This document shows, piece by piece, positions 1 through 11,198 of a stretch of DNA of 64,000 nucleotides. The notes under the pieces are model-generated. The model was not told where the DNA came from, did no database searches, and was given only the letters and a program-made list of their open reading frames with translations. Position numbers and translations under genes: made by a program. Source of the stretch: Euryodendron excelsum (lineage: Eukaryota > Streptophyta > Magnoliopsida > Ericales > Pentaphylacaceae); NCBI GenBank assembly GCA_033060915.1, contig CM065389.1:13060001-13124000 (forward strand), written 5' to 3'. Every line of letters starts with the position of its first letter. Within the stretch, counting starts at the first letter, position 1.

Positions 1-105
1 CGTCGGAAATGCCGTGGCACATCCGACGCAATTGAATATTTGCAACGACAGAATAGGCTTTTGCGACGGCAGAATGCCGTCACAAATACTACAATTTTAG
101 TAGTA
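1..105. mobile_element. CACTA-like DNA transposon terminus (partial)
   Basis: The first ~100 bases hold two short inverted palindromes built on GCGACGGC/GCCGTC (about 1-30 and 66-95), and the block ends in ATTTTAGTAGTA near 105. Dense subterminal GCGACGGC-type inverted motifs next to a ...TAGTAG(T)G end are typical of plant CACTA (En/Spm) elements. From about 106 the sequence matches the F-box flank seen at 23985 and 44420, so 105 is the element boundary. The final G expected for CACTA appears mutated to A. The rest of the element lies outside the window. Confidence 0.5.
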
Positions 106-1060
106 TATACGTTCATAACTATGTATGTGAAAAAGTTAATAACACTCATGTTTTAAAAGTACTATTGATGTTATAATTTTTACTCACCATTATTGGGTGG
201 GTCCCTTAATGCTAAAAATTAAGTTTAAGGGGTGATAGTTTAAGTCACACAATTCACCAATGTAGGTCACGAATCGCGTAACTTCTAAGGTGATACTAAA
301 ACTTATTGGCGGAAGTGTTCGAACCAGAGACCTAGAGCGAGGAATACGGATAAAAGTATATATCTATACATGCTCTTGCTTCCACTTTTGTAATATTTTG
401 ATAATAGAAGCCCTCCCACCTGCACTTACACTCACACCACGAATCGGTTAGTAGTAGTTTGTAACAACCCCAATCTGCAATTGTTTGTGGTGAGCACCAC
501 ATTAAAAGTTTAAGGGGAAATCTTAGATAATTAGGTGTATACGTAGAATCAATAAACTCAAATTATACCTCCTTAACTAGTTTTAATGGTTATTGCTTGT
601 TCAAAATGCGTAGTTCCAATATATATGCCATCATACAACTTGCCACTACTGTAGCCAACGATGTGTAGCTACTCAGATCTGTCTAGGTCTCATAGTTGCT
701 ATGACTTGCCATTGAAAAATTGTCCATTAGTATAGATAATGCTATATAACAAGTAGAAAATTTATACAATTGTTTTTTTTTTGTTGGTACAGAATGATGT
801 AGCTTTTTATCATTATTTTACAAAATGCTATTCTTTTATAAATTTCATACAAGAAATATCATCAAAATGATATGGCGATAACAAATTTGAAATTAAGTAT
901 ATCATAATGAGTGTTTTGTTTTAAAGTGAAAAGATATCAACCACAAGAAATTATTTAGGATGACTGTCACACCAAGTCATTTTGCCTATGTGGTGTGACA
1001 GTTTTATCACGTGTAGAGAGAGAATACTATTTGAGCAATTACAAACATTATCTGTATGGT
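106..1060. repeat. Segmental-duplication flank, unit 0 (non-coding)
   Basis: This non-coding block is a diverged copy of 23985-25600 and in part of 13320-13835 and 44420-44560. Matching landmarks in order are 'gttcataact..tgtgaaaaag', the 'cacaattcacc' stretch, 'aagtatatatctatacatgc', 'cacctgcact..cacacc', 'tcggttagtagtagttt' and 'attgtccat..ataatgctata'. It shows that the tandem F-box array extends to the left beyond the window. I see no gene in it. Confidence 0.7.
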
Positions 1061-1074
1061 GAGTGACTTGCACC

Positions 1075-2356
1075 AATTAGTGTCCTTGTATGTAACCAAA
1101 GGTAATTCCAAAAGCAGGATGACGAAGCAGTATAATTTAGAGAAGTTTGGGGTCGAATCCTTAGGGATAGATGACTAAATGATGGAGAAATGTGTATCAA
1201 TCCTCTCAATTCACACAAAACAATGAACTACTTCTAAAAAGAAACAAAAAATTGTAACTTTGAATGTGTTTGTTTATTTTAAACTAATCTATGAAAACGG
1301 TTTTAAATTAATAAAAGAAAGTCTCGAGATCAGTTGATCCACCCAATTGCGTCATTCAGAATTTCAATATTAGTATTTGATAACTCAAATCATTGACTGC
1401 ATCGTGAGTATTTGATTTAGAAGATTTACTAATAAAAACTATTATTCTTTAACAATCAAACTTACAATAAATCGGGTTTAAAATCATAGATGCATACCAT
1501 CGACTCGTGCAGTAAATATACTGAATTAAGGTGCGTGCATAAATATTATCAAGCAGTATCAAACATCTAAGTTTCGTAAATATCTTGGGTTTTGATTCTA
1601 AAGAATTAAGAAGAAGAAGATTTAAAAATTAAAAATTAATTTACTTCCATTATTCATCCTAGATCTTTAATTGATCTTTATAATTGATCCCAAAATGGAA
1701 TTCAGTTACTCATCCACATGATAGATATGCAATTGTATAATGAAATTTGTATTGAAAATTGAAATCTGATTGCAGAAATTGAAGAAAACTATGTAAAACT
1801 ATATAGAAGAACTAAAAAACTATGTAAAACTACTGCTAAGACCTAGAAAAACGTAATAATAAAAATTAACCCTAAAAACAACTTCAAACCTAGCTTTTAT
1901 AGGTTTCCAAAAATCCTAATTTCCGCGAACCCTTCGAATGCTCGTAACCACCATTCAAACGATCATCAGATGCTCATCCAACGAGAAGGATAGCTCTCTG
2001 AATCTTTTGAACTGTTTTCAGACTTGACTCGGATGGTAAAAATATCTCTTTCAAGTTTATGACGCTTAAGCTCCGTTTGACGCAGTGTTCGAAATCTCTA
2101 CACATCGTTCGAATGCAAGATCACTGTTTGAACATCTGACGTGTGTTGAGGTCATGCGTTCGAAGGTCCTATGCAACTGATCGAACAGTCTTTTCTATTT
2201 TGGTTCGATTTCATCCTTTTTAAGTATGGATTCTTGTTTACATACAACAATCTAAGTTATAAACGAATCAAAGCTAAAATAACATAATTAATCATACTCT
2301 AGGTTTAACAAAAAATTAATTAAGGTATGTAAATTATACTTTTAGAGTACAATCAG
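1075..2356 (+). repeat. Dispersed ~1.29 kb non-coding repeat, copy 1
   Basis: This is a diverged copy of 35032-36325. Shared landmarks in order are a 'gtcgaatccttaggga'-type motif, 'ccacccaattgcgtc', 'ataactcaaatc..gactgc(a/g)tc', 'taccatcga(c/t)tcgtgca', 'ttcatcc(t/a)agatctt', 'aattgatccca', repeated TTCGAA(C/T) motifs and the end 'ttttag(a/g)g(t/c)acaatcag'. There is no long ORF. The 5' limit is approximate because the left end is poorly conserved. Confidence 0.6.
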
Positions 2357-3290
2357 TGAGTTTTCAAATTCAAAATTTTCACCACGTGTTACAATTTAAA
2401 TAAAATGTCAAAACCTAGAAGAATGATGACATGGTGTGACGATCACTCAAATAATTGCTCATCAACCACACCCAGATAATATCAAGGGACAGTCATATGA
2501 CGTCATCATTTTTATAGGGCGTGGGTTTTTAAATTTAAAATTCTCTTCCTATAAAAAAATCACACGTGTTGTCATCCGAATGATTGCCCCCCTTTTATTT
2601 TTTTGGCTGAGCATATAGAATGTTGTACTTTGTTTTATTTTTTTTTATTTTTAAAGCAACTTAAAGACACAATTTAAAAGGATCCAAGCTGTAAAAGAGT
2701 CCAAAGACCTTTATTTTTGATTCATCAGATGGAATTACAAAAGAGCCAAAGCTGGAAAGGGTGCCGGGAGGGTGTGGGGTGGTGTTCAAACTCTTGACTT
2801 CTCTAATGGAGGCCAAGAACTTCGTCCAACTGGGCTAGCCCCAGTTGGTTGGTTCAAAGACTTTTAAATACACATATACATAAAAACAGTCTAGTGATTA
2901 GGTAGTATCTACTGCTCTGTATTCATTTCTATTAAATTCGAATATGAGATGTTTTATTACATCGACATTATTAATTTATAATTAATATTTTTTTAATATA
3001 ATAAATAACATATAACAAAATCTTATATGCAACTACTGAAAATTTACTAGACTTTTTTTTTTTACACACACCCAACGCCCCAACGTGCGACGTTGGGCTT
3101 GAATGATAGTTGAATAACTCGAATGAGAGTTTTAACTTTAAGACAAAACACTTGTTGTAACGATACTAAATCACAAAAAGACTACCACTGCATCGTTTTA
3201 ATAGAATATTTCGTACAAAATTTTTTAAAAAATAGCATTTTCCTTCGTTTATATATTTATATATATCCTTTCCTTGGGGTTTAGGTTCCG
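2357..3290. other. AT-rich intergenic sequence upstream of F-box copy A
   Basis: No gene is recognised. The last ~200 bases ('gttgaataactcgaatgagag', 'aagacaaaacac') match the upstream regions of copies D (16690-16780) and E (25600-25618 plus 27042 on), so this is the shared 5' flank of the F-box family. The short ORF at 2436-2618 has no recognisable content. Confidence 0.5.
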
Positions 3291-3293
3291 TTT

Positions 3294-3491
3294 GGATCTA
3301 GCTTTTCAGCTGACTTTTTCTAAGCTTATAAGCAAAAAAGTCAAAAAAATCTAGCTTTTTTGATTTTTGGTTTTTGATTTTTTATTTATTTTTATCTAAA
3401 GTAAAGACAAAAAAGTAAAAAAACTAAAAAACTTAACTTTTTTATTAACAAGTTTAAAAAAACTTAGCTTTTAAGCATAACCAAACGGCAC
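3294..3491. mobile_element. Harbinger/Tourist-like MITE with TTA target duplication
   Basis: The ends GGTTCCGTTTGG and CCAAACGGCAC form an imperfect terminal inverted repeat. They are flanked by TTA at 3291-3293 and TTA at 3492-3494. The empty site is visible in copy E (around 27180-27200, 'ggggttcaatccctcaaa'), where the sequence runs through without the insert. The interior is AAAAA/GCTTTT-rich and non-coding. A 3-bp TTA duplication points to the PIF/Harbinger group. Confidence 0.65.
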
Positions 3492-3593
3492 TTAGTCCCT
3501 CAAACAAATTCTGGGAATAGAGTTCAAAGAAATAAACTTCCATTCTCTCTCTCCCTCTTAAGACTCCCCACTTCTGACACAGCATCTACATCC

Positions 3594-4855
3594 ATGGACG
3601 TCTTTCCGGGGAAAAGGAAAACGAAGGAAGAAGAGACCCGAGGCGGATCAAATTAGTTCACTCCCACATGAAATTCTGGTGATCATTTGTTCCCGCTTCC
3701 CTATTCGAGAAGCTGCAAAAACTAGCGTCTTTTCCCATCGATGGAGAAGTCTCTGGACGTTCACCACCGTTCTGGACTTCGATTCTGAAACGGAAGTCTG
3801 GCGTTCTTGCATTGGTTGAATAGAGCTCGATCCCTCAACAAATTGAGAATTTGCTAAGATGCCTTGAGCCTCGAATCTGAAGGTGACATCGGCCGGTGGG
3901 TAGACTTCGCAACGACAAAGTTCGTTCAAGAATTTGAGTTGAAAATAGTATATTCAGTGCCAGATCATTATCCGCCATTCCCATCTCTTGCCCTTTCCAA
4001 CTTCAATTCCCTCAAGGCCTTGTCCCTGCAGTACGTAAATGTCACTGCTGTAGATGTTGGGTACTTCTTATCCAACTGTCCATTTCTTAAACGCTTGTGT
4101 TTGTCCAGGTCGCTCTCCCTTTTGAATCTGACGATTTCTGGTGTTATTGGTTCATCATCATCGCCGCTCAAGCTGAAGTTCTTGGAAATTTCTTGTTGTT
4201 CCCGTCTGGAGAGTCTCGAGATTTCTGCACCCAATCTCGTCTCTTTTCTATTCGGGGAATCACGAGCAGAGATTGACCTCAAGAATGTCCCCCTTGTTGC
4301 TGAGGTATCTTTCTTGGAGGCTTACTACATTGTATATCTAGTTGAAGAGCGACTCAACAAGTTTTCAGGCGTTCTCTCTGGGCTTCAGAAACTCACATTG
4401 ACCTCACACTATCCTTGGCAGCTTGCTGATCAGTTTCCCAAGCATGATGGACAAAGAAAACTCAGGAAATTGAAATTGAATTTGAGACTGGGGAAGTGCA
4501 GAAACCTCTTCCGGCTTTGCACTTCCCTGATGAAGGCATTGCTTTCCTTGTACGAATTGTTGTTGCATTTGTTCTGTCAGAGAGCAGTACTGATTGGGTA
4601 CATCGCATGGCCGCGATGAATTGCGAATCATCGGCATCATTGCCTGAAGGTGGTGGAAGTGGTTGCCTTTGCTGGGAATTTGCTTGATTCAGAATGCTGT
4701 GTTGCTTGAGAATATGACTATTCTTCCCTGCCGGCTAGAATGGATTGACGGCCTTGGGGAGTTGATGACGGTCGAGGAGAAACAAGAGGCTCGGGAACTG
4801 GCTCATGCGCTGGGGAAAAGAACTGTCTCCTTTCACTAAACTACTTGTACTTTAA
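3594..4855 (+). pseudogene. F-box/LRR/FBD pseudogene, copy A
   Basis: This aligns along its length with the intact copy B. The ATG at 3594 begins MDVFPGKRK, then a frameshift runs into TAG at 3651. The F-box continues in another frame (SSLPHEILVIICSRFP...). The LRR region is open from about 3864 to 4619, with 'NFNSLKALSLQYVNVT', 'LEISAPNLVSF' and 'DLKNVPLVAEVSFLEAYY'. Another frameshift before 4619 destroys the FBD tail, though its remains (NAVLLEN, LGELMTVEEKQEARE) are readable up to the conserved terminal CTTGTACTT-TAA. A functional product is unlikely. Family members are substrate adaptors of SCF ubiquitin ligases. Confidence 0.9.
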
Positions 4856-5031
4856 TTTTGTATAGGAACTACAAACCCTGCCAACAAACAAAGGGTTTTT
4901 GGCATCAAATGCTAGGATTTAGCAATCTTCTTGTTATCATCTGCACCCAAACTTTATTTAGTTTGGCACGCTTAGACCTTGGGCATACATAAATGGAAGA
5001 AATTATGCTATTGGTACAAAGCTATGCCAAA
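4856..5031 (+). repeat. Conserved 3' flank of F-box copies
   Basis: The stretch from 'gtataggaactac..ccctgccaacaaacaaagg' to 'tttggcacgcttagaccttgggcatac' recurs downstream of every copy: 8590-8680 (B), 12066-12190 (C region), 17638-17775 (D) and 42710-42830 (E). It is probably the shared 3' UTR and terminator region of the ancestral gene, although I see no clear AATAAA in it. Confidence 0.75.
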
Positions 5032-5032
5032 A

Positions 5033-5480
5033 TCATAGTTATTAGAACTGGATTGGACTGGCCGGTTCAATCGGTTGAACCAAAACAGATCATAAATCGA
5101 TACGGTTTAATTAATTTATCAAAAATACATGTGAACAATATTGAATCGGCCAGTTTTTTGAAAAATCGGTGAACTAACTAGTCGGTTCAACCAAAAAACC
5201 GTTAACCAACTTTAACTTTTTATCATTTTTTCAAAAATTTGATGTATTTATAGATTTCAAGAATTGAATTTGGGAACTAAGAGTAGAATTAAGTAATACT
5301 TGCCACTGTTTCACTTGATTCCTTGTGTTTTACGTAGTAATATAAATTATATTTAAGGTAAAATATATATATGAATAAATAAAATACATTTAATTTATAG
5401 TACCGGTTGAATCACTGGTTGAACCAGTGAACCATGAACCAGTAACATCGTCAATTTGATGTCCAGTTCGGTTCTAATAA
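5033..5480. mobile_element. MITE with ~450 bp interior, CCGGTT-rich
   Basis: The left end 'catagttattagaac' is the inverse of the right end 'gttctaataactatg'. CTATGCCAAA (5022-5031) and CTATGCTCAAA (5481-5491) flank it as an imperfect ~10-bp target duplication. The empty site is seen in copies D ('gctaggcccaaaccc', ~17810) and E (~42860). A 9-10 bp duplication fits a Mutator-like MITE. The interior has repeated CCGGTTGAACC motifs, as does 46795-47000. Confidence 0.6.
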
Positions 5481-5485
5481 CTATG

Positions 5486-6560
5486 CTCAAACCCACTCAA
5501 TAAGAATAAGGGAAATTTTATACCCCCTCTCTCTCTCTCTCCACACATTTTGCACAGAGGGTATTGGGGTTCATAATGTACCAATGTATGTTGCATTGTT
5601 AAGGCTTGAATGGCTGTTATTGTCCTTGTTCATAAATTCCTCGTACCCCAGGAACAGTGGTCAGCAAACACAGCCTACTTTGGCATGTTTGGGCCCAAGT
5701 TCAGGGAAAGAAGGTTTCCTATTGGTGCTAGAAATGTTTTTATGTTACATGAATCACCAAAGGACCTGAGCTCCAAAAGCTAATAGGAAAATGATATTTG
5801 GGTGCGAATTTTACCTTGAAATTTGGCTTTTGTTTATATAATGAGCTAGTCTCGAACAAGAATTAAGTGTGCTAAACACCAGTAGAGTTTAAGTAGCCTG
5901 ATTTATTTTTACGGCTTTGTCGTAGGAATATTATCAATAAATCAAAATTAAAAGCCCAAACAAGCGAAAATAACATAGCGTGCTAATAATGCCGGGTAAG
6001 CAATTCAAAGAAATTGTTGCAGGTGTTTACAATCCAAACATTTATTAATGTGATATTACTTTTTCATTTTCTCTTTTTTGAGTATTGGTTAAACCTTTGA
6101 TTATGATGATAAAAAATATGATTCAATTATTTGGATAATTCAGAAGAAGGCACATCCAGCATATGAATTATGAGAATAAAATGGACAAAAGCATAGCGGT
6201 TTTTAATTATTTTAGGGTGTCTATAATCTTATTTAGTCTGGATTAGTCCCTAAAAATGCATGCAATCACTTATAGTTGTGTGCGATGGGTGAGGGCTCCA
6301 AGACTCAAGCCCTAATGTTACTATCTTTGGTCCTCGTTTGGGTTCTTAATGATGTTGCTACCAAATTACCAATTGCCCTAGCATCTTGATTAGTCAAAGT
6401 GCTTCTGGTGGTCTAATGGACTTCCCACTGCGGCTAAACTTTTGGTTGGGCTGGACCAATTTTACTTCAGAGCCTAACACAAAAGCAGACTGGGTTGGGT
6501 TCTTCCAATTGTTGAAAGTCTGAACTTTTTGAACCAAAATTTGGGAATTGTAAAAGGGTG
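5486..6560 (+). repeat. Segmental-duplication block, unit A 3' side
   Basis: This non-coding block is homologous to 12360-12870, 17820-18074 plus 23410-23650, and 42860-43990. Landmarks are a CT microsatellite at 5525-5541, 'taccaatgtatgttgcattgttaaggcttgaatggct', 'ataatgagctagtct', 'gaagaaggcacatcca', 'atggacaaaagcatag' and 'actcaagccctaatgttac'. The ORF at 5584-5769 is not conserved between copies. Confidence 0.75.
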
Positions 6561-6579
6561 GAGGCTAACCTGTGGAAGA

Positions 6580-6755
6580 AAAATCGATTGAGATGGTTTG
6601 AACATTTATAACGAAAATTGATAAGTGAAGAGTGACACTATCTATATTGAAGGTAATATTAGGAGACAATGGATTATAAACAAATATATTTTATATTATG
6701 AATGATGCTTTTTGATAGAGCGGATGGCGAAACATAATCCATGTAAGTTACAAAT
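6580..6755 (+). pseudogene. Degenerate LINE (RTE-like) reverse-transcriptase tail
   Basis: A broken reading frame resembles the C-terminal end of plant non-LTR reverse transcriptases. It has an RLRWFEH-like start, an RRWI-like middle, and an ERMA-like end followed by a degenerate 'HVxxP' motif. The same fragment recurs in the other units at 23776-23930, 44038-44230 and, more weakly, 44670-44770. It therefore predates the segmental duplication. The family call rests on this weak motif memory only. Confidence 0.45.
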
Positions 6756-6799
6756 AATTTTAAAATACCAAGCAAGCCCCTATCTTAAATTTTAAGGTC

Positions 6800-7112
6800 A
6801 CATATATTTGGTTGTGGTATCGGCTCTTGTTTTCTAGTTTCGTTTTTTTGAAAACCATTGAGAACGTACTTGGTAAATTATTTTTAAATTTAAAAAAAAA
6901 ATTCTACCGTAAAAAATAAAAAAATTATTTTAAAATAATATTGAGTAATAATTTAAAGAGATAATATTTAAAAGAGTAATATTTTGTTTAAAAGGCTGAA
7001 TATTAAGGGTTGACGTTGAGATTTAAGAGTAGAAAAATAACTTTTGCCGTTTATTTATTGTATCCTTGTGGCTTTTGAGAATTTTCCTTTTCGAAACAAA
7101 ACAATAAACTTC

Positions 7113-7115
<3 letters not shown>
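6800..7115 (+). promoter_or_regulatory. Upstream region of intact F-box gene B
   Basis: This stretch is AT-rich, with long A/T runs at 6890-6980. A TTTATTTATT stretch near 7050 is the only TATA-like element close to the gene. The region differs from the upstream flanks of copies A, D and E, so B may have a different promoter. I cannot place a transcription start. Confidence 0.3.

Positions 7116-7157
<42 letters not shown>
7116..7157 (+). repeat. (CT)n microsatellite in 5' leader of gene B
   Basis: About 21 CT repeats end 39 bases before the ATG. Copies A (3545-3560) and E (27238-27255) carry only short CT-rich tracts at the homologous place, so the repeat expanded in B. CT/GA tracts in plant leaders can bind GAGA-type factors; any regulatory role here is inference. 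Confidence 0.85.
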
Positions 7158-7159
<2 letters not shown>

Positions 7160-7195
7160 AGACTCCCCAGTTCTGGCATATGCACATCTATATCC

Positions 7196-8587
7196 ATGGA
7201 CGTGTATCCGGGGAAAAGGAAGAAACCCAGAAAGGTTTCCGTGCCAAAGAAGAGGAAACCCAGCAAGGTGGTTGACAACAACAGTAGTAGTGACTTGGAG
7301 GATCGAATCAGTAATCTCCCAGATGAAATTCTGGTGATCATCTTGTCCCGTTTCTCGATTCAAGAAGCTGCAAGAACAAGCGTCCTTTCCACTCGATGGA
7401 GAAGCCTCTGGACGTTCACCCACTCTTTGTACTGCGATTTTGCAAAGGAAGTGTTGGATTGGGAGATGCTAATGGAAAAAGGCTCAATCGGTGTCGAAAG
7501 GCGTAGCAGACTTGTAAATCGGTTGAATCAAGTTCTGGAATCGCACAGAGGCCCAACTCTCAAGAAACTGAGAATTTGCTTAGACGTGAGGGGCATAGAA
7601 TCCCAATGCGATATCGCTCGGTGGGTAGGCTTTGCGATGAACAAGGGTGTCGAAGAGTTCAATCTAGAATTAAGAAGCCCAATGCGGCGGCGGAGCTATC
7701 TATTCCCACCTCTTGGTTTTTCCAACTTCAATTCCCTCAAGAACTTGTCGCTTCAGTATGCAAATGTCACAGGGAAACACGTCGAGCACTTCCTATCGAA
7801 TTGCCCCTCTCTCGAAGCATTACGTTTGGCAAAGTCGGCTTGGATTGTGAACATGAGAATTTCTGGTTCTTCCCTCAAATTGAAGTACTTGGAGATCTGT
7901 TACTGTCGCAATCTGAAAACTCTCGAGATTTCTGCACCCAATCTCGTCTCTTTTCAATACGGGGGACGACCAGACGCAGAGATCAATCTCAAGAATGTTC
8001 CCTTTCTTGGTGAGGTATCTTTCTTGGAGGCCTATTGCATTTCTTTTGTTAAACACGGATTCAAGCAGTTTTCAGGTGCTCTCTCTCATCAGCTTCAGAC
8101 ACTGACATTGACCTTAAGCTATCCTTGGGTGTCTCAATTTCCCAAACTTGATGGACTAAGAAACCTCAACAAGTTGAAATTGAATTTGAGAGTGTGGGAC
8201 TGGAACGAACCCTTCCAGCTTTGCACTTATTCCCTGATGAAGGCATTACCTTTCTTGTACAAGTTCTCGTTGCATTTGTTTTGGTCAGAGCGCGGAAGAC
8301 CTTCATTGCCCTGGGCGCCGCCCCCTGTTGAGAAGCATGAGCACCATTATTGCCTGAAGGTGGTGGAACTGGTTGGCTTTGTTGGGTGTTCGCTTGATAT
8401 TTCGATTGCCGAATACCTGGTTAGGAACGCCGTGTCGCTTGAGAAGATGACTGTTCATCCTTGCCGACGAGCTTGGATAGACAGCCTTGGGGAGCTGATG
8501 ACAATAGAGGAGAAACAAGAGGCTCGAGAACGGGCTCATGCGCTGGGAGCAATACTATCTGCTCAAACTGACCTTCTTGTACTTTAA
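7196..8587 (+). CDS. F-box/LRR-repeat/FBD protein (copy B, intact)
   Basis: A single uninterrupted frame of 463 residues. A basic N-terminus (residues 5-23, clusters KRKK and PKKRK) looks like a nuclear localisation signal. The F-box lies at about 35-75 (DRISNLPDEILVIILSRF, then STRWRSLW) and is the Skp1-binding part of an SCF E3 ubiquitin ligase adaptor. The middle holds leucine-rich repeats (NFNSLKNLSLQYANVT, LEALRLAKS, LEICYCRNLKTLEIS) that should recognise substrate. An FBD domain starts near 386 (CLKVVELVGF, NAVSLEKM). The ATG at 7196 is supported because copies A and E share MDV(F/Y). Many FBD genes have introns and this one shows none. It is the only member of the local array without disruptions. 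Its substrate cannot be told from sequence. Confidence 0.9.
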   Translation: MDVYPGKRKKPRKVSVPKKRKPSKVVDNNSSSDLEDRISNLPDEILVIILSRFSIQEAARTSVLSTRWRSLWTFTHSLYCDFAKEVLDWEMLMEKGSIGVERRSRLVNRLNQVLESHRGPTLKKLRICLDVRGIESQCDIARWVGFAMNKGVEEFNLELRSPMRRRSYLFPPLGFSNFNSLKNLSLQYANVTGKHVEHFLSNCPSLEALRLAKSAWIVNMRISGSSLKLKYLEICYCRNLKTLEISAPNLVSFQYGGRPDAEINLKNVPFLGEVSFLEAYCISFVKHGFKQFSGALSHQLQTLTLTLSYPWVSQFPKLDGLRNLNKLKLNLRVWDWNEPFQLCTYSLMKALPFLYKFSLHLFWSERGRPSLPWAPPPVEKHEHHYCLKVVELVGFVGCSLDISIAEYLVRNAVSLEKMTVHPCRRAWIDSLGELMTIEEKQEARERAHALGAILSAQTDLLVL

Positions 8588-9498
8588 TCTTGTAGAAGAA
8601 TTTTGTGAACACTGTCAACAAAAAATGGCTTATGGGTATCGATCCAAAGGGTAGGATTCAGTAATGTTGTTTTTTATTTTGTGGATATATTCATTTACCA
8701 TGCTTTTCAAAGTGTCAAGTGGTTTGCAAATTTTAATTTCTGCTGCGTTGACTGTGGAGTTCATGGCAAGACTGGTGAGATCTCTCCTTGTTTCCACTTC
8801 TTCTACTCAAACTCTCCCGATAGAGCTTAGGAGGCCTTGATTCCCCTTGTCATTTTCAGAAACATTGTTCCTTGAAGGCTCTATCTGTAGGCAGAGCACT
8901 CAAAAAAATTTGTTGAGGCAGCCCGAGTCATAGAAATTCACTTTGTTCTCCGCTCTTTGTGCAAATTCTCGTACATCATATGGCCTCAAGTTATCATTAC
9001 AGGTTGAATTAAAAAATGTGGATGGTGAGGATTAATCAGATGGCATCATGTCATGTGCATTAATCTGCTACATATGTATCACAATTCGTATTGGAATTCT
9101 AGGGCTTCATGAAATATCTGTGGGCTTTGAAGAGGTAGGATCTGAATTTCAGGCCCCTTGATCACCTACCAAAGAAAATAGCACAAGCACAAACATATTT
9201 TCTCGGATAGGGATTTCCTCTGAAGTTTAGGCCTCTTGATCCTTAAGGTTATATTTGGATATCAGATTTGTCAAGGATTGATAATTAAAAGAAAAGAAAA
9301 TAAAACAAAATTAGTATTCCTAATCGTTTTACTATGAGTAACCAAGCAAATAAACGGGATTTGATGAGAAATACATGTTTAGTTTATTCTCATTTTCCCA
9401 ATTTAACCAAAAAAAAGTTTCATTTTTTCTTTTCTTTTCCTTTCCTTTTCATAAACCATGTCAAATCCAAGTAAAACTCTGATTTCAGGTAACTCTAA
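8588..9498. other. 3' flank of gene B, then unassigned sequence
   Basis: The first ~90 bases are the shared F-box 3' flank ('gaacactgtcaacaaaaaatgg', 'gtaggattcagtaatg'). From about 8700 to 9498 I see no gene, no repeat shared within the window, and no long ORF. Confidence 0.5.
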
Positions 9499-9789
9499 CA
9501 GCCTGTTTGGAACTTGAGAAATGGAAGGGAAAGGAAGGAAAAATCACTGTTTGCATTCCTTTCACTGTTTGATTCTATCTAGGAGGGAAAGGAAAGGGAA
9601 AAGGAGAGAAAGGGAAGAGAAAAGAGAAGAAATTTTTTAAATCACTTTATCTCTTTATGTTTCTTCTTTCCTTCCACTTTCCTCTCATTTTTTCACAAAA
9701 CCAAACAAGGAAGGAAAAATAATTTTCATTCATTTTTTCTCTCTCTCCATTTTCCTTCTCTGCCCTCCTCTCAAGTTCCAAACAGGCTG
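9499..9789. mobile_element. 291-bp MITE with perfect 20-bp terminal inverted repeats
   Basis: The left end CAGCCTGTTTGGAACTTGAG at 9499 is repeated exactly in inverse at the right end (9770-9789). The flanks are TAA on the left and TAG on the right, a possible 3-bp target duplication of Harbinger type. The interior is GGAAAGG/CCTTTCC-rich and non-coding. Perfect ends suggest recent activity. Confidence 0.8.
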
Positions 9790-10514
9790 TAGCCGCTGTA
9801 TCATAAATGGATTTTTGTTTTGGGAAAACCGCAAAAAATTTGGGCTATTCACCACTTAGCCTGGCTACTGGGCGTTTATTTGAGTTGGGATGCTCACCAG
9901 GGACCCCTGGGATTTGAATTGGGTAAAAAGGCATTTTATGGGCAGCTTAGCAGCAGCTAACTTGGACCAAATAAGGTTCATAAATTTTATCTCTATGAAA
10001 ATCAAATGGTTGAGCCTTGCCGAGCGGTTGCAATCTGGGAGTCAACGCTTGAGAGTTGAGATCCTCTCATGCATTGGAGAAGTTGTCATGTTCTTCCTCA
10101 TTTGAGAGATCCACATTGGTCCTGGTTGTTGTCATGCAATTCGGACTACTGTACATCAATGTAGACCTATCCGTTTGACTCCCTTCTAGACCTTAATATT
10201 CGTAATTTTTTAGATTTCTTATCTTATTATGCCAAGTGTTAGAAAATCATATCCGATGGATGTTATTATCTCATTTAAACCTACAATCTCACTTAAGGTT
10301 GAACAAAATTAACAAATAAGATTACAGATTCAAATGAGATAACAATGTTATTCGTTGGATATGATTTACTTAGATGTAACGTCGTAAGATAAGGAGTTGG
10401 GGGATTCTAAATATTAGAGTCTTGCAGGGAGTCTTGCCCTGACCTGCCAGCTTGATATGTTTTTGCCACTATCACTATATTTTGAAGCTCCAAGTCTACT
10501 TAATGTGTAAGAGG
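9790..10514. other. Unassigned intergenic sequence
   Basis: No recognisable gene or repeat. The ORF at 9890-10105 has no domain, and its composition matches the surrounding non-coding DNA. Confidence 0.4.
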
Positions 10515-10821
10515 CATAGTTGTAGATCTCATACCGCACTGACCGAGATATCCTGGTTTACACCACACCGGCCTTTAAACGGTGCACACAGATTCATATT
10601 CTGTCCCAGTTTATTTACCGGCTTGTATCGGCTTTTACCGGCCTGCACCGTCCATATTAGACTATCTCAGGCTGTTTTAGATTTTTTGAAATGTACCGAT
10701 TAAGGGCTGTGGGTCTATGGCTTTTTGGTTATTAAATGAAAAAACATGCTTATTTTGTAGACAAATTCATTAACCTAATCTGTAGACTCTCTCTCAATTT
10801 TTCACGAATAAGGGCTGCAGA

Positions 10822-10852
<31 letters not shown>

Positions 10853-11163
10853 TCGCTTTGGCCAAAGGAGCCATTGTTCTTCCCTCAAGCTCTGCTAATG
10901 GCCAAAGCCCACTAATTTATCTCCTAAACCTTCAATCACCTACCTAAAGTACGGGGACGTAGACGAACTCGAACTTTGAAGGCTCTGAAATCATGAAGTC
11001 TACCGAGTTACCATTGTAGATATAATCACTTGTTCAAGGCTATCTAACTAGAAGTTATTATATGTGCCGTTTGTTGCTTGATCCATCGCATTACTTGCTT
11101 TGAATATGAAATTGTTAATTTGTTGACACACATATTTCAATTCCCACCATACACACACACACG

Positions 11164-11198
<35 letters not shown>

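Noticed and set aside
7055..7423. Minus-strand frames across the CT microsatellite (poly Arg-Glu)
   Set aside because: Antisense shadow of the F-box gene and its CT repeat.
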